From positions 186,001 through 250,000 of the forward strand of contig NZ_JARFIK010000001.1 of assembly GCF_029076695.1 (NCBI RefSeq): a stretch of 64,000 bases of DNA, in the 5' to 3' direction. Below the pieces are notes generated by a model that was not told the DNA's origin, searched no databases, and saw only the letters and a list, made by a program, of their open reading frames with translations. Each line of letters opens with the position of its first letter. Position 1 is the stretch's first letter. Position numbers and translations under genes: made by a program. This DNA comes from Adlercreutzia equolifaciens (GTDB lineage Bacteria > Actinomycetota > Coriobacteriia > Coriobacteriales > Eggerthellaceae). Positions 7,944 through 15,271 of this stretch are shown piece after piece.

Positions 7944-8338
7944 GGTCCCTCCCTCTTTCTCGTTTCGCTCGCCCCGGATTGCAACCGGGGGCTTCCTCTT
8001 CGCTCGCTGCTCGCCGCAGGCCCAGACTTCCTCTTGCGTCCGGGTCGATTGCGAACCGGGGCTCCTCATGCCCCGTCACCCATGGCGAACCGCGAGTCTC
8101 CTCTTCGCTCGGCGGCTTCCTCTATTAGCCTCCGAGACGTTCCGCCCAGGCCCTTCCACGGGCCCCGGCTGGCTCGCATTGTATGCCGCAAAGGGGTCAC
8201 GCCGTGTCACATAACTCATGTGAATTTCACGTTTTCCCAGTTCACAGCGTTGTCACCTTGTCACCCTTTTCGGAGCCCCTTCTCCACCACCTGCGGAAGC
8301 CGCTATACTATCAGATACGCAGAAGGGGGCTACGGCGC
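7944..8338. promoter_or_regulatory. 395-bp divergent regulatory spacer, dms-like operon / LuxR gene
   Basis: No gene is seen. On the minus strand there is a TACAAT -10 (8178-8183) with no -35; a perfect 17-bp palindrome, TCACAT-N5-ATGTGA (8207-8223), occupies that place, centred about 41-44 bp upstream of the expected start. On the plus strand TATACT (8303-8308) with a weak TTCTCC 17 bp upstream could serve the LuxR gene. TTCAC/GTCAC pentamers recur through 8207-8265. Confidence 0.55.
8207..8223. promoter_or_regulatory. Palindromic operator candidate for the dms-like operon
   Basis: TCACAT-N5-ATGTGA is a perfect inverted repeat lying over the missing -35 of a minus-strand promoter, the usual location of a class II activator site. 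The adjacent membrane LuxR regulator is the obvious candidate to bind. The half-site differs in orientation from the CRP/FNR arrangement. Confidence 0.5.
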
Positions 8339-10021
8339 GTGCAAATACCGGCTTTTATAACCATGCTCAAGCCAGATATGGCTTCGCTCGGCTATGGTCT
8401 GTTTCTTGCCATCAACGCCGCCAGCGTGTGGGGCGGATCGTTCCCGTTCCTTCCCATGGACTTCCAAACCTCATCGGTTTTGTTCTGGTTCTTCCTGGCG
8501 CAGTCGGTGGTGTTCACGTTCAGCTTCTTCGCCAGCGCGGCGGGCACTTACTGGTTCCCCAATCAGACGCGCCGCTTCTTGGTGAAAGTAGTGGTAGCAC
8601 CGTACCTTCTTGGTTGGTGCCTGCTTATTGGCGGCATTTACTTTCCCTCCGCGGCCCAGCCTTTGGCCTTCGTGGGCGGCGGTCTTTTGGGCTTAGGGTC
8701 GGCGGGGTTCTATATGCTGTGGCAGCGTCTCTTCGCCAGCCAAGAGGCCGAGGAGGGCAATCGCAACCTTATTGTGGGCACCGCTTGGGCCGCGCTGCTG
8801 TACTTCGCCCTGTACCTGATTCCCGTAGCGGTGACAGCCTACCTTATTCCGCTGGTATTTCTGCCCCTGTTCGGTCTGGCCGTGGTGCTGAAGAGCCGCA
8901 CCATCGACCTCGACCAGCCCATGTTCGAGGACATCCCCCGCGACCATCCGCGCACTTATCGCCATGTGGCCTCTCACTTGTGGCGCCCCGCTTTGGCCAT
9001 TGGAGCCCTGGGATTCTGCACCGGCATCATGCGGTCGCTCGCGGTGGTGGAGCCCTCGGTGGGCTCGTTGGTGAACGTGCTGTCGATGCTGGCCACCCTG
9101 GTGGCCGCCGTGGCGCTGCTGGCCGCCTGGACCGTGAAGAACCTACACTTCAGCGTAGGCGCCGCCTACCGCGTGTTCTTTCCCCTGGTTACCACCGCGC
9201 TGCTGGTGCTGCCCCTGGCAGGGCCCGAGTACGCCCGCACCCTGGCAGCGGTGTTGTACGCGCTGTGGAGCGTGGCTATCATGCTGATGATGATCCAATG
9301 CGCCCAGCTGGCCCGCGACGGCGGCATCAACCCGGTATTCGTGTACGGCCTGTTCGGGGGCATTGTGTACGCCCTGCACGATGTGGGTTTCATTGGCGGC
9401 CATTACGTAGAGTCCCTGATGGTGTTCGGCATTCCGTCGGTGGTGCTGGTGGTTGTGGTGGCCATTTGGCTTTTGGGCATCATGTACTTCATCGGCCAGG
9501 GCGGCTTCCGCTCGGCCGTGGGCCAGAGCACCGCCGACGAGATCGAGCTGATGGCGTTGCGCCGCCCGCAGGCGCCAGCGAGCGCGACGGGCGTGCAGCT
9601 GGGGGCAGGGGATGCAGGCGCGGGCTCGGGCGCGGCGACTGTTCGCGAAGGCGAGACCGCAGTGACTTCCAGTGGGTCAACGGGAACCGCAACACCTGCG
9701 GGAGACCGCGAACGTCAGCGCGAGGCCGGCGCCCAAGATAACCTAGCCAGCAAGACGAACAACCACCCCGAGAGCGAATACCGCGACCGCTTCTCCAAGC
9801 AAATGGCCATGGTGCGCGAGGCCTACGGCCTGTCGGCCCGCGAGACCGAGGTGGCCGAACTGATTGCCCGCGGCAATTCCGTGGCCCGCATTGCCGAGAT
9901 GCTGGTGGTGTCCGAAAACACCATCCGCACCCATTCGAAACGCATTTACAGCAAGCTGGACGTGCACAAGCGTCAGGAACTGATCGACCTAGTAGAAAGC
10001 TTCGAACCCGCCGAGGGGTAG
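8339..10021 (+). CDS. Polytopic membrane LuxR-family regulator
   Basis: About 560 residues. The first ~380 form roughly 12 hydrophobic segments in a transporter-like arrangement. A variable Ala/Gly/Thr-rich linker covers about 400-475. A C-terminal LuxR HTH follows at about 497-556, with LSARETEVAELIARG and the recognition helix SENTIRTHSKRIYSKL. This design, a membrane sensor fused to a LuxR domain, is common next to respiratory operons in Eggerthellaceae. A GTG at 8339 is chosen because AGAAGGGGG (8321-8329) lies 9 nt upstream; an ATG at 8363 has no SD. It is divergent from the dms-like operon and probably controls it; the ligand is unknown. Confidence 0.85.
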   Translation: MQIPAFITMLKPDMASLGYGLFLAINAASVWGGSFPFLPMDFQTSSVLFWFFLAQSVVFTFSFFASAAGTYWFPNQTRRFLVKVVVAPYLLGWCLLIGGIYFPSAAQPLAFVGGGLLGLGSAGFYMLWQRLFASQEAEEGNRNLIVGTAWAALLYFALYLIPVAVTAYLIPLVFLPLFGLAVVLKSRTIDLDQPMFEDIPRDHPRTYRHVASHLWRPALAIGALGFCTGIMRSLAVVEPSVGSLVNVLSMLATLVAAVALLAAWTVKNLHFSVGAAYRVFFPLVTTALLVLPLAGPEYARTLAAVLYALWSVAIMLMMIQCAQLARDGGINPVFVYGLFGGIVYALHDVGFIGGHYVESLMVFGIPSVVLVVVVAIWLLGIMYFIGQGGFRSAVGQSTADEIELMALRRPQAPASATGVQLGAGDAGAGSGAATVREGETAVTSSGSTGTATPAGDRERQREAGAQDNLASKTNNHPESEYRDRFSKQMAMVREAYGLSARETEVAELIARGNSVARIAEMLVVSENTIRTHSKRIYSKLDVHKRQELIDLVESFEPAEG

Positions 10022-10136
10022 GGCGCCGTGTGGGCGTTGCTGGCAGGAAAGGGGGCTTGCTGGCTATCGCGGCGCGAAGGCCCCCCAGAGAGCGGAGCAC
10101 CACCTCGGGCCGCCGTACGCCCGGGCGCCCCAAGCT

Positions 10137-10396
10137 GGTCAATCCGAGGGTGTTTTCCATCGACATGATGTCAATAGGAACTTTTTGGTCAATCGGACCG
10201 CGTTTTCCATCGATTCGGTGGTCAATCAGGGGGCGTTTTCCATCAAGAGAGCGACCCGTTGGTGTTTCCCCAGTTCAGAAGCTTGCTGTAAAAGCACGGT
10301 TTTTCACAAACCGGGCGAATCGATGGAAAACGCCCCCCGATTGACCAAAAACCGGCCTTTTGCGCACCTCCGATGGAAAACGCACGCTAATTGACC
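10137..10396. repeat. Five copies of a 27-bp motif, three direct and two inverted
   Basis: The motif has constant ends, GGTCAAT and GTTTTCCATC, around a variable centre of about 10 bp. Plus-strand copies lie at 10137-10163, 10187-10213 and 10220-10245; minus-strand copies at 10320-10346 and 10370-10396. The outer pairs on each side are both 50 bp apart, so the block is roughly mirror-symmetric. Copies 10220 and 10320 can pair along nearly their whole length. No ORF of interest covers them. The function is unknown. Confidence 0.8.
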
Positions 10397-10412
10397 AGCC
10401 CGCGGCGCGTCC

Positions 10413-10667
10413 ACCTACGTCACCTTCGGGCCCGTAGTCGATCCAACCGCGATGCTCTCGGAGGCGCGGCTGACCCAATCGTAGCGTCTTCGGAAACACG
10501 GCCACTCAGCTACGGCCCTCTCGGAACTGCGGCCGACGCACCTACGGCGCCTTCAGAGGCACCATCAATCCAACCGCAGCGCTCTCGGAGGGGCGGCCGA
10601 CACGACTGCAACACTCTCGGAGGTACGACCAATCCCCACTCGCACCCTTTCGCTCGTTGTCGCGATA
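10413..10667. repeat. Degenerate tandem array, 32-bp period, about 7-8 units
   Basis: Units start at 10413, 10445, 10477, 10508, 10540, 10572 and 10604, with a decayed eighth from 10636. Each carries a CTCTCGGAGG-like core at the same offset and a CGGCCGAC/CAATCC-like end. Units 2 and 6 match at about 27 of 32 positions. One unit is 31 bp. The period is not a multiple of three and no gene spans it, so it is not a coding repeat. Confidence 0.75.
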
Positions 10668-10674
10668 ACCCCGC

Positions 10675-11094
10675 CTAGCTGCTTTTTACGCGCTTGCGAG
10701 CGGGGTTGACCGCATAGGCACCCAAGGCAGCCACGGTCGACACGACGCCGCAGGCGCGGAACCACCAGGCCGTGGCCTGGCAGGCCATATCGGCACTGGC
10801 GCAGACGCCGCCCGAAACCGGCCCCGCAAACGTAACGAGCACCAGAGCCACCGAAAGCGCCACTACTACCACTGTAAACATACGCTTGGTGGCCAGCTCG
10901 GCAATGCAGGCCACGGCAAGAAGGACCGCCAACAGCAATCCTTCCTTGCCCGCGTAGAAGCAGCGCATGGGAACCATATTGCCATTCGCCAACTCCAAAG
11001 ACCCAGAGCACACAGGCGCCCAAACCAGCACGGCCCCTGCCGCCACCAAAGCAGCTGCCAGGGAAACTCCCTGCAGTATCTTGCTCACGTTCAT
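10675..11094 (-). CDS. DUF4418-like four-helix membrane protein
   Basis: 139 residues, starting MNVSKILQGVSLAAALVAAG, with four hydrophobic segments. Cysteines are conserved in pattern: C in APVCSGS, RCFYAG, GGVCASADMAC and FRACGVV. This matches the DUF4418 family as I remember it, small integral membrane proteins often next to MacB-type ABC genes. The ATG at 11094 has GAGGGGGA upstream. It is the last gene of the exporter cluster, beginning about 95 nt after the beta-propeller lipoprotein stop. No function is established. Confidence 0.65.
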   Translation of the reverse strand: MNVSKILQGVSLAAALVAAGAVLVWAPVCSGSLELANGNMVPMRCFYAGKEGLLLAVLLAVACIAELATKRMFTVVVVALSVALVLVTFAGPVSGGVCASADMACQATAWWFRACGVVSTVAALGAYAVNPARKRVKSS

Positions 11095-11187
11095 GAATAG
11101 TCCCCCTCTTTCTTTCGGCACCTCCACGATTTTGGAGGCATGAGAGCCCCGCAACGTCCGTCGGCCCCTTGCGGCCACACCGGCCCC

Positions 11188-12399
11188 CTATCCAACCACG
11201 GCAATACCCTTGGGACTCGCCAGGCCTTCCACCTGGGCGACCACTTCAAGGGCACCCGCATCCACTATCGTCAACACGCCCGTGGTGCTGTTAGCCACGT
11301 AGGCCTGCTGGCTGGCCGCATCGAGAAAGAGCGTGTCGGATCCCGCACCAACGGTAAGGCGCCCGCGCTCTTTCCAACGAGCCGCGTCGAAGGCTACCAA
11401 CTCCCCATCGTCTCGCGCCAAAGCGTACACGATGGCGCCATCGGAAGACTGGGCGACGCCCGCCACGGACTGCCCCACGGGAACCTCGCGCACGCGCTTG
11501 CCCGTCTGACGGTCAATGACATACAAGGCATTGACCTGCTCTTCCTCTTCGCCACCAACGCCGGCCAACAGCAACGTGGCGCCATCACGGGACACCACCA
11601 TCTGCCGCGGGCCCACGACGCCGTCGAAGGCCTCGATTTCCTGGCCGGCCTCCAAGTCGATCCGCGCCACGTCATAGGTACCGTAATTAGCGCAATAGAG
11701 CGTCTCGCCCTGAGGCGCCAGCGCCATGGCCACGGTGCGACGACCCTCGCCTGGCCCAATGCGGCAGCAATCCGGCGGATCGGTACGCTTGTGATAGCCG
11801 CACACATCCAGAGCAATAGTTCCTACCAGGGAGTTCAAGGCCACGTCTACCTCGTGAATGCTGTTGTTGAAGTAATCGCCCACGTAGAGGATGCCGCGGC
11901 TCTCGTCGTAGCACAGCCCCAACGGCTGGCGGCCCACGGGGATATGCGTCGCCGTCTCGGGATGATCTACGGGCACTACCGCAAGCTCACCGCCTCCCGA
12001 GCTGCCCACGTATACCGACCTTGCGGCGAACAGAGCGGTCGCCGGGTTCTGGCCAGCAGGAATGTGCTCCGTCACCGTCCATGTGACGGGATCGATAATC
12101 GCCAACGTATTGCCCGCATATTCCGCAACGCATACCGTCCCCGTCGCCAACGCTTCCGGTGCCTGTCCTGCGGAGGCCGCCGCCATCTCATCTTGACTGA
12201 AGCCCTGACCGTCTTCGGCCGTCGGGACGGGCGCCGATCCTGCGGGCTCGTCACCCGCACCGTCGCCTGCTCCCGCACCACCGCATCCTGGCACCACCCC
12301 CAGGGCGGCGCTCGCCCACGCCATGCCCAAAAGGCACGTGAACCTGCGGCGAGACAACGGGGAGTTGCTCCTCGTGCGCATCGTGCTCTTACCGCTCAT
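11188..12399 (-). CDS. YVTN-type beta-propeller Tat lipoprotein
   Basis: 403 residues. The N-terminus has a twin-arginine motif (SRRRFTCLLG, about residues 16-25) and a lipobox-like VPGC with Cys39, followed by a Gly/Ala/Asp-rich linker. The rest is a repeated beta-propeller with YVTN-like blades such as RGILYVGDYFNNSIHEVDV, LYCANYGTYDVARID and AYVANSTTGVLTIVD. It is expected to be folded before export and tethered to the outer face of the membrane. It sits with the ABC exporter genes and downstream of a Mo enzyme, so a role in envelope redox or metal handling is possible but not shown. The internal CGYHKR...DCCRIG segment is an unusual Cys cluster in a propeller. Confidence 0.75.
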   Translation of the reverse strand: MSGKSTMRTRSNSPLSRRRFTCLLGMAWASAALGVVPGCGGAGAGDGAGDEPAGSAPVPTAEDGQGFSQDEMAAASAGQAPEALATGTVCVAEYAGNTLAIIDPVTWTVTEHIPAGQNPATALFAARSVYVGSSGGGELAVVPVDHPETATHIPVGRQPLGLCYDESRGILYVGDYFNNSIHEVDVALNSLVGTIALDVCGYHKRTDPPDCCRIGPGEGRRTVAMALAPQGETLYCANYGTYDVARIDLEAGQEIEAFDGVVGPRQMVVSRDGATLLLAGVGGEEEEQVNALYVIDRQTGKRVREVPVGQSVAGVAQSSDGAIVYALARDDGELVAFDAARWKERGRLTVGAGSDTLFLDAASQQAYVANSTTGVLTIVDAGALEVVAQVEGLASPKGIAVVG

Positions 12400-12550
12400 C
12401 GGCTATCCCCCAATTCATCTCGGCCCTCGTGCGCATCGCACCCATGCCGCTCATCGGCCATCCCTGCCATCCACCTCAACCCTCGCGCCTTCCCCTGTGG
12501 AAACATCCACTGCACCGGACGCCCCCGCCGAAACGACCGCCGCGCCATCC

Positions 12551-13375
12551 TCACTCGGCGTCGGTTTCGCCGGGCGTCGCGTCGCCCTTGCTCGCTGCCA
12601 CAGCCGCAGCGGCGCCCTCGCCGCTCAGCACGCTCTCCACTGGCCGCACGGGCTCCGCAGCCACGCCAGCCGCTTCTTCCCACAACACGCCATCGTCAAG
12701 CACGTAAACACGATCGGCCTTGCGCGCGTACGAGAGGTCGTGGGTCACCATGACCACCGCTCTCTCGCCCGAAGACACAAAAGAGCGGAAAAGATCGAAG
12801 ACCGCTTCGGACCAGGCATCATCCAGATCGTTGGTGGGCTCATCGGCCAGCAGCACGTCGTGGTTGGCCAGCAATGCCCGAACCAGCACCAAGCGGCGTC
12901 GCTGGCCCACGGACAATTCGGCAGGCAGGTGATCGGCACGATCGGCCAGCCCCAGCAACGCCAGCGCCGCGTCCACGGCATTCTCTTCGTGGAAGAACCG
13001 CATCGTCTGTTGAGCGCCTTGTCCTTTGGCCTTCCCCGCCATTCGTGCGGCCAGCACCAGGTTCTCTCGGGCGGTCAATGCCTGGAATAGCGAAGGGGTC
13101 TGGAAGACGAAGCCGATGCCCCGACGATGAAGCGCATCGAGTTCCTCAACACGCAGCTCCCCCATGTCCCTGCCCTTGAAGCGCACCGTCCCCTGATCGC
13201 AGCGCAAAAGACCGCCCATAACATTGAGCAACGTCGATTTGCCCTTGCCGGACACGCCCGTAACAGCCACCAGCTGACCTGGCTGCACTGCCAAGCTCAC
13301 CCCGTCCAAGGGTCGTACGGGAGGATCAGAGCGGAACTCCTTGACAACATCGCGCAATTCTATGAGGGCCGTCAT
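12551..13375 (-). CDS. ABC transporter ATP-binding protein (MacB/LolD type)
   Basis: 274 residues. Walker A is GVSGKGKST near residue 40, Walker B is VLLADEPTNDLDD, and the H-loop is VMVTHD. The signature reads LSVGQ instead of LSGGQ, a change at a normally invariant Gly. The start ATG overlaps the permease stop by 4 nt, so it is translationally coupled and clearly its partner. MacB/LolD-type ATPases power export or lipoprotein release by a mechanotransmission permease. The C-terminal ~45 residues are an extra Ala-rich tail. Confidence 0.9.
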   Translation of the reverse strand: MTALIELRDVVKEFRSDPPVRPLDGVSLAVQPGQLVAVTGVSGKGKSTLLNVMGGLLRCDQGTVRFKGRDMGELRVEELDALHRRGIGFVFQTPSLFQALTARENLVLAARMAGKAKGQGAQQTMRFFHEENAVDAALALLGLADRADHLPAELSVGQRRRLVLVRALLANHDVLLADEPTNDLDDAWSEAVFDLFRSFVSSGERAVVMVTHDLSYARKADRVYVLDDGVLWEEAAGVAAEPVRPVESVLSGEGAAAAVAASKGDATPGETDAE

Positions 13376-14613
13376 GACAAATCCCCTCTCGCCAGTATTT
13401 CTTGCGGATCGTGGCGCATCATGCGCACCAGGGGCTGCACCAGCGCCACGGCGCTCAAGGCCACGGCAAACAAAAGCCCTGCTGCCACCGCGGTCCCATA
13501 GGTTTGCGCGGGCACCACAGCACCAGGCATAGAGAACGAGTGATGGAGCACCCCGACCACTTCACCGGAAACCGCGCACGCCACCATCACGGCCACCACT
13601 GCGGCCGCCAACGTCACTAAACCGATTTCCAGGGCGAAGCTGCCGCCGACACGCCCGCGGCTCACGCCCAAGGTGCGCAGCAGGCCCAGCTCTCCCATGC
13701 GGCTCGATGCCAGGGCGGCAAATCGACCCGCCAGGGCCACTACGGCCAGCAGCACCAGCATAACCAGGAACACTAGCGCAATCACTTCGATAACCGTTAG
13801 CTGAGAAGACACCGAAGCCACCATGTCCGACGTGCGCACCGCCACCGAGCCGGGAATGGCGGCCATGAGTTCTTGGGCCACCGTGGCGGCATCGGCGCCA
13901 TCGTCCACAGACACCATCAGGCACGACACCGCCTCAAAGGGATCGGCATCGGCCCAAAGGCGCGTCAGATAGGGGCTCTGCGCTGCAATAGCGCGAGCCG
14001 CTTCGATATCCATGAAGATGGTCTCGTCCACGCTGGTACCCGTAGGCTCCAGGGCACCCGCCACCTGAAAAACCTCGCCCAGGATGGAAGCTTGGCCGCC
14101 TTCGATGGCCGGGGCGGCAGCGCCAAGCAGGATACCGCGATCGCCCAGCTCGGCCCCAAAGGCTGCCGATTCTGCGCTCTCCCCGCTGCCGCCGCCCTCG
14201 CCAGCGCCCACAATCCAGGGCGCCAGCACAAAGTCGGTAGCAGGATCGATGCCCACAATGCGCGTGACTCCCACCACGGAACAGCAGCTCTCGTCAACGG
14301 TCTGGGTGAAGAACTGCGGCGTCACTTGGGCCACTCCAGACACGGCAGCAGCCTCATCAAGTGCCTCGGTCGGCAGGTAGACATTGACGGGTTCCGCACA
14401 GAAAAGCACCTCGGAGGTATTGCCCGAAGCTCCGGCTGGCAGCACCATAATGTCCGCTCCCAAGCGATCGCGCGATAGGCGCACGCCGTTCTCAAGCGAG
14501 GACACCACCAGCAGCGAGGCCGTCACCATGAAAACGGCCACAAACGCGATAAACGCCGTCAGCACCGAAGCGCCCAGGCGGCGTGTAATGTTTCTCCATG
14601 CAAGATAGAACAT
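13372..14613 (-). CDS. FtsX/MacB-type ABC permease
   Basis: 413 residues: one N-terminal membrane segment (about 15-40), a large extracytoplasmic MacB-like domain (about 45-270), then three C-terminal membrane segments with the FtsX-type SSRMGELGLLRTLGVSRGRV loop between them. This matches the mechanotransmission ABC family. The periplasmic-side domain carries a CC pair (DESCCSVVGV) and an acidic Gly/Ser loop. It starts 76 nt after the ferredoxin gene, beyond a GC-rich hairpin, so its expression relative to the Mo enzyme may be attenuated. Confidence 0.9.
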   Translation of the reverse strand: MFYLAWRNITRRLGASVLTAFIAFVAVFMVTASLLVVSSLENGVRLSRDRLGADIMVLPAGASGNTSEVLFCAEPVNVYLPTEALDEAAAVSGVAQVTPQFFTQTVDESCCSVVGVTRIVGIDPATDFVLAPWIVGAGEGGGSGESAESAAFGAELGDRGILLGAAAPAIEGGQASILGEVFQVAGALEPTGTSVDETIFMDIEAARAIAAQSPYLTRLWADADPFEAVSCLMVSVDDGADAATVAQELMAAIPGSVAVRTSDMVASVSSQLTVIEVIALVFLVMLVLLAVVALAGRFAALASSRMGELGLLRTLGVSRGRVGGSFALEIGLVTLAAAVVAVMVACAVSGEVVGVLHHSFSMPGAVVPAQTYGTAVAAGLLFAVALSAVALVQPLVRMMRHDPQEILARGDLS

Positions 14614-14631
14614 GAAGAGACCCCCTTGTAA

Positions 14632-14679
14632 GAAAGAAGGGGCGCGCCGAAAAATTGGGAGGGAAGATCCGGCGCGCCC
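14632..14679 (-). terminator. GC-rich hairpin between ferredoxin and ABC permease genes
   Basis: Perfect 10-bp arms GGGCGCGCCG (14640-14649) and CGGCGCGCCC (14670-14679). On the minus strand the stem is followed by CTTCTTTCTT, a pyrimidine-rich tail resembling a leaky rho-independent terminator. It would let the reductase genes be expressed more strongly than the exporter genes. Confidence 0.6.
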
Positions 14680-14689
14680 TCTTTAAGCC

Positions 14690-15268
14690 TTAGGCCTGCT
14701 CCATACCAGGATCGACCAGGCTATCCGCATTATCAATGTCGGCAAAGACGCTCGCGTCGATATCCTTGTCCAAGGCGACGCGAAGGTTCGGCTTTGTCTC
14801 GACTTGATCCTTGATGTCGGTGCCCTCGGGCAGCGCGTCCATCTCACCCATAGAAATGTTGGCGCTGGGGCAGACAATGGTGCACACCGGCATCAGACCC
14901 GCGGCAACACGCTCGACGCAGCCGTCGCACTTGTACGTGGTGGACGTGGCCTCGTCATAGCACGGCGCATGGAACGGACAGGCCTGCACGCAGGTCTGGC
15001 AGCCGATGCACTTGCTGTGGTCCTGCACCACCAGGCCGTTTTCGCGCTTCTCGTAAGCGCCCACCGGGCAGTTCTCAACACAAGCGGGCTCGTCGCAATG
15101 GTTGCAGGACATGGACACGAAGGCATGGCCTACGGGGTTGGACGTGTAGAACTGACGCACGCGGCGGGTGAACACACCCGGGGTCAGCAGATGCTCGTTC
15201 GCGCAGGCTACCTGGCAGCTTTTGCAGCCGTAGCAGTTTTCGGAGCTAACATGGAATCCTTGGGTCAT
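14690..15268 (-). CDS. Four-cluster ferredoxin subunit of molybdoenzyme 2
   Basis: 192 residues with four Cys groups: CYGCKSCQVAC, CNHCDEPACVENC, CIGCQTCVQAC, and CDGCVERVAA...CTIVC. It is the DmsB/NrfC-type electron carrier for the catalytic subunit whose stop is only 3 nt upstream. A C-terminal extension of about 35 residues with no further Cys follows the last cluster. There is no export signal of its own. No membrane anchor gene follows directly, so how it connects to the quinone pool is unclear. Confidence 0.92.
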   Translation of the reverse strand: MTQGFHVSSENCYGCKSCQVACANEHLLTPGVFTRRVRQFYTSNPVGHAFVSMSCNHCDEPACVENCPVGAYEKRENGLVVQDHSKCIGCQTCVQACPFHAPCYDEATSTTYKCDGCVERVAAGLMPVCTIVCPSANISMGEMDALPEGTDIKDQVETKPNLRVALDKDIDASVFADIDNADSLVDPGMEQA

Positions 15269-15271
15269 GAC

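Noticed and set aside
5277-8360. A 1027-codon plus-strand open frame opposite the dms-like genes
   Set aside because: It is antisense to a clear Tat molybdoenzyme, low in normal protein features, and explained by high-GC codon use keeping the opposite frame open.
10413-10667. CRISPR array
   Set aside because: The units are contiguous and all diverged; there is no conserved repeat alternating with unique spacers and no cas gene.
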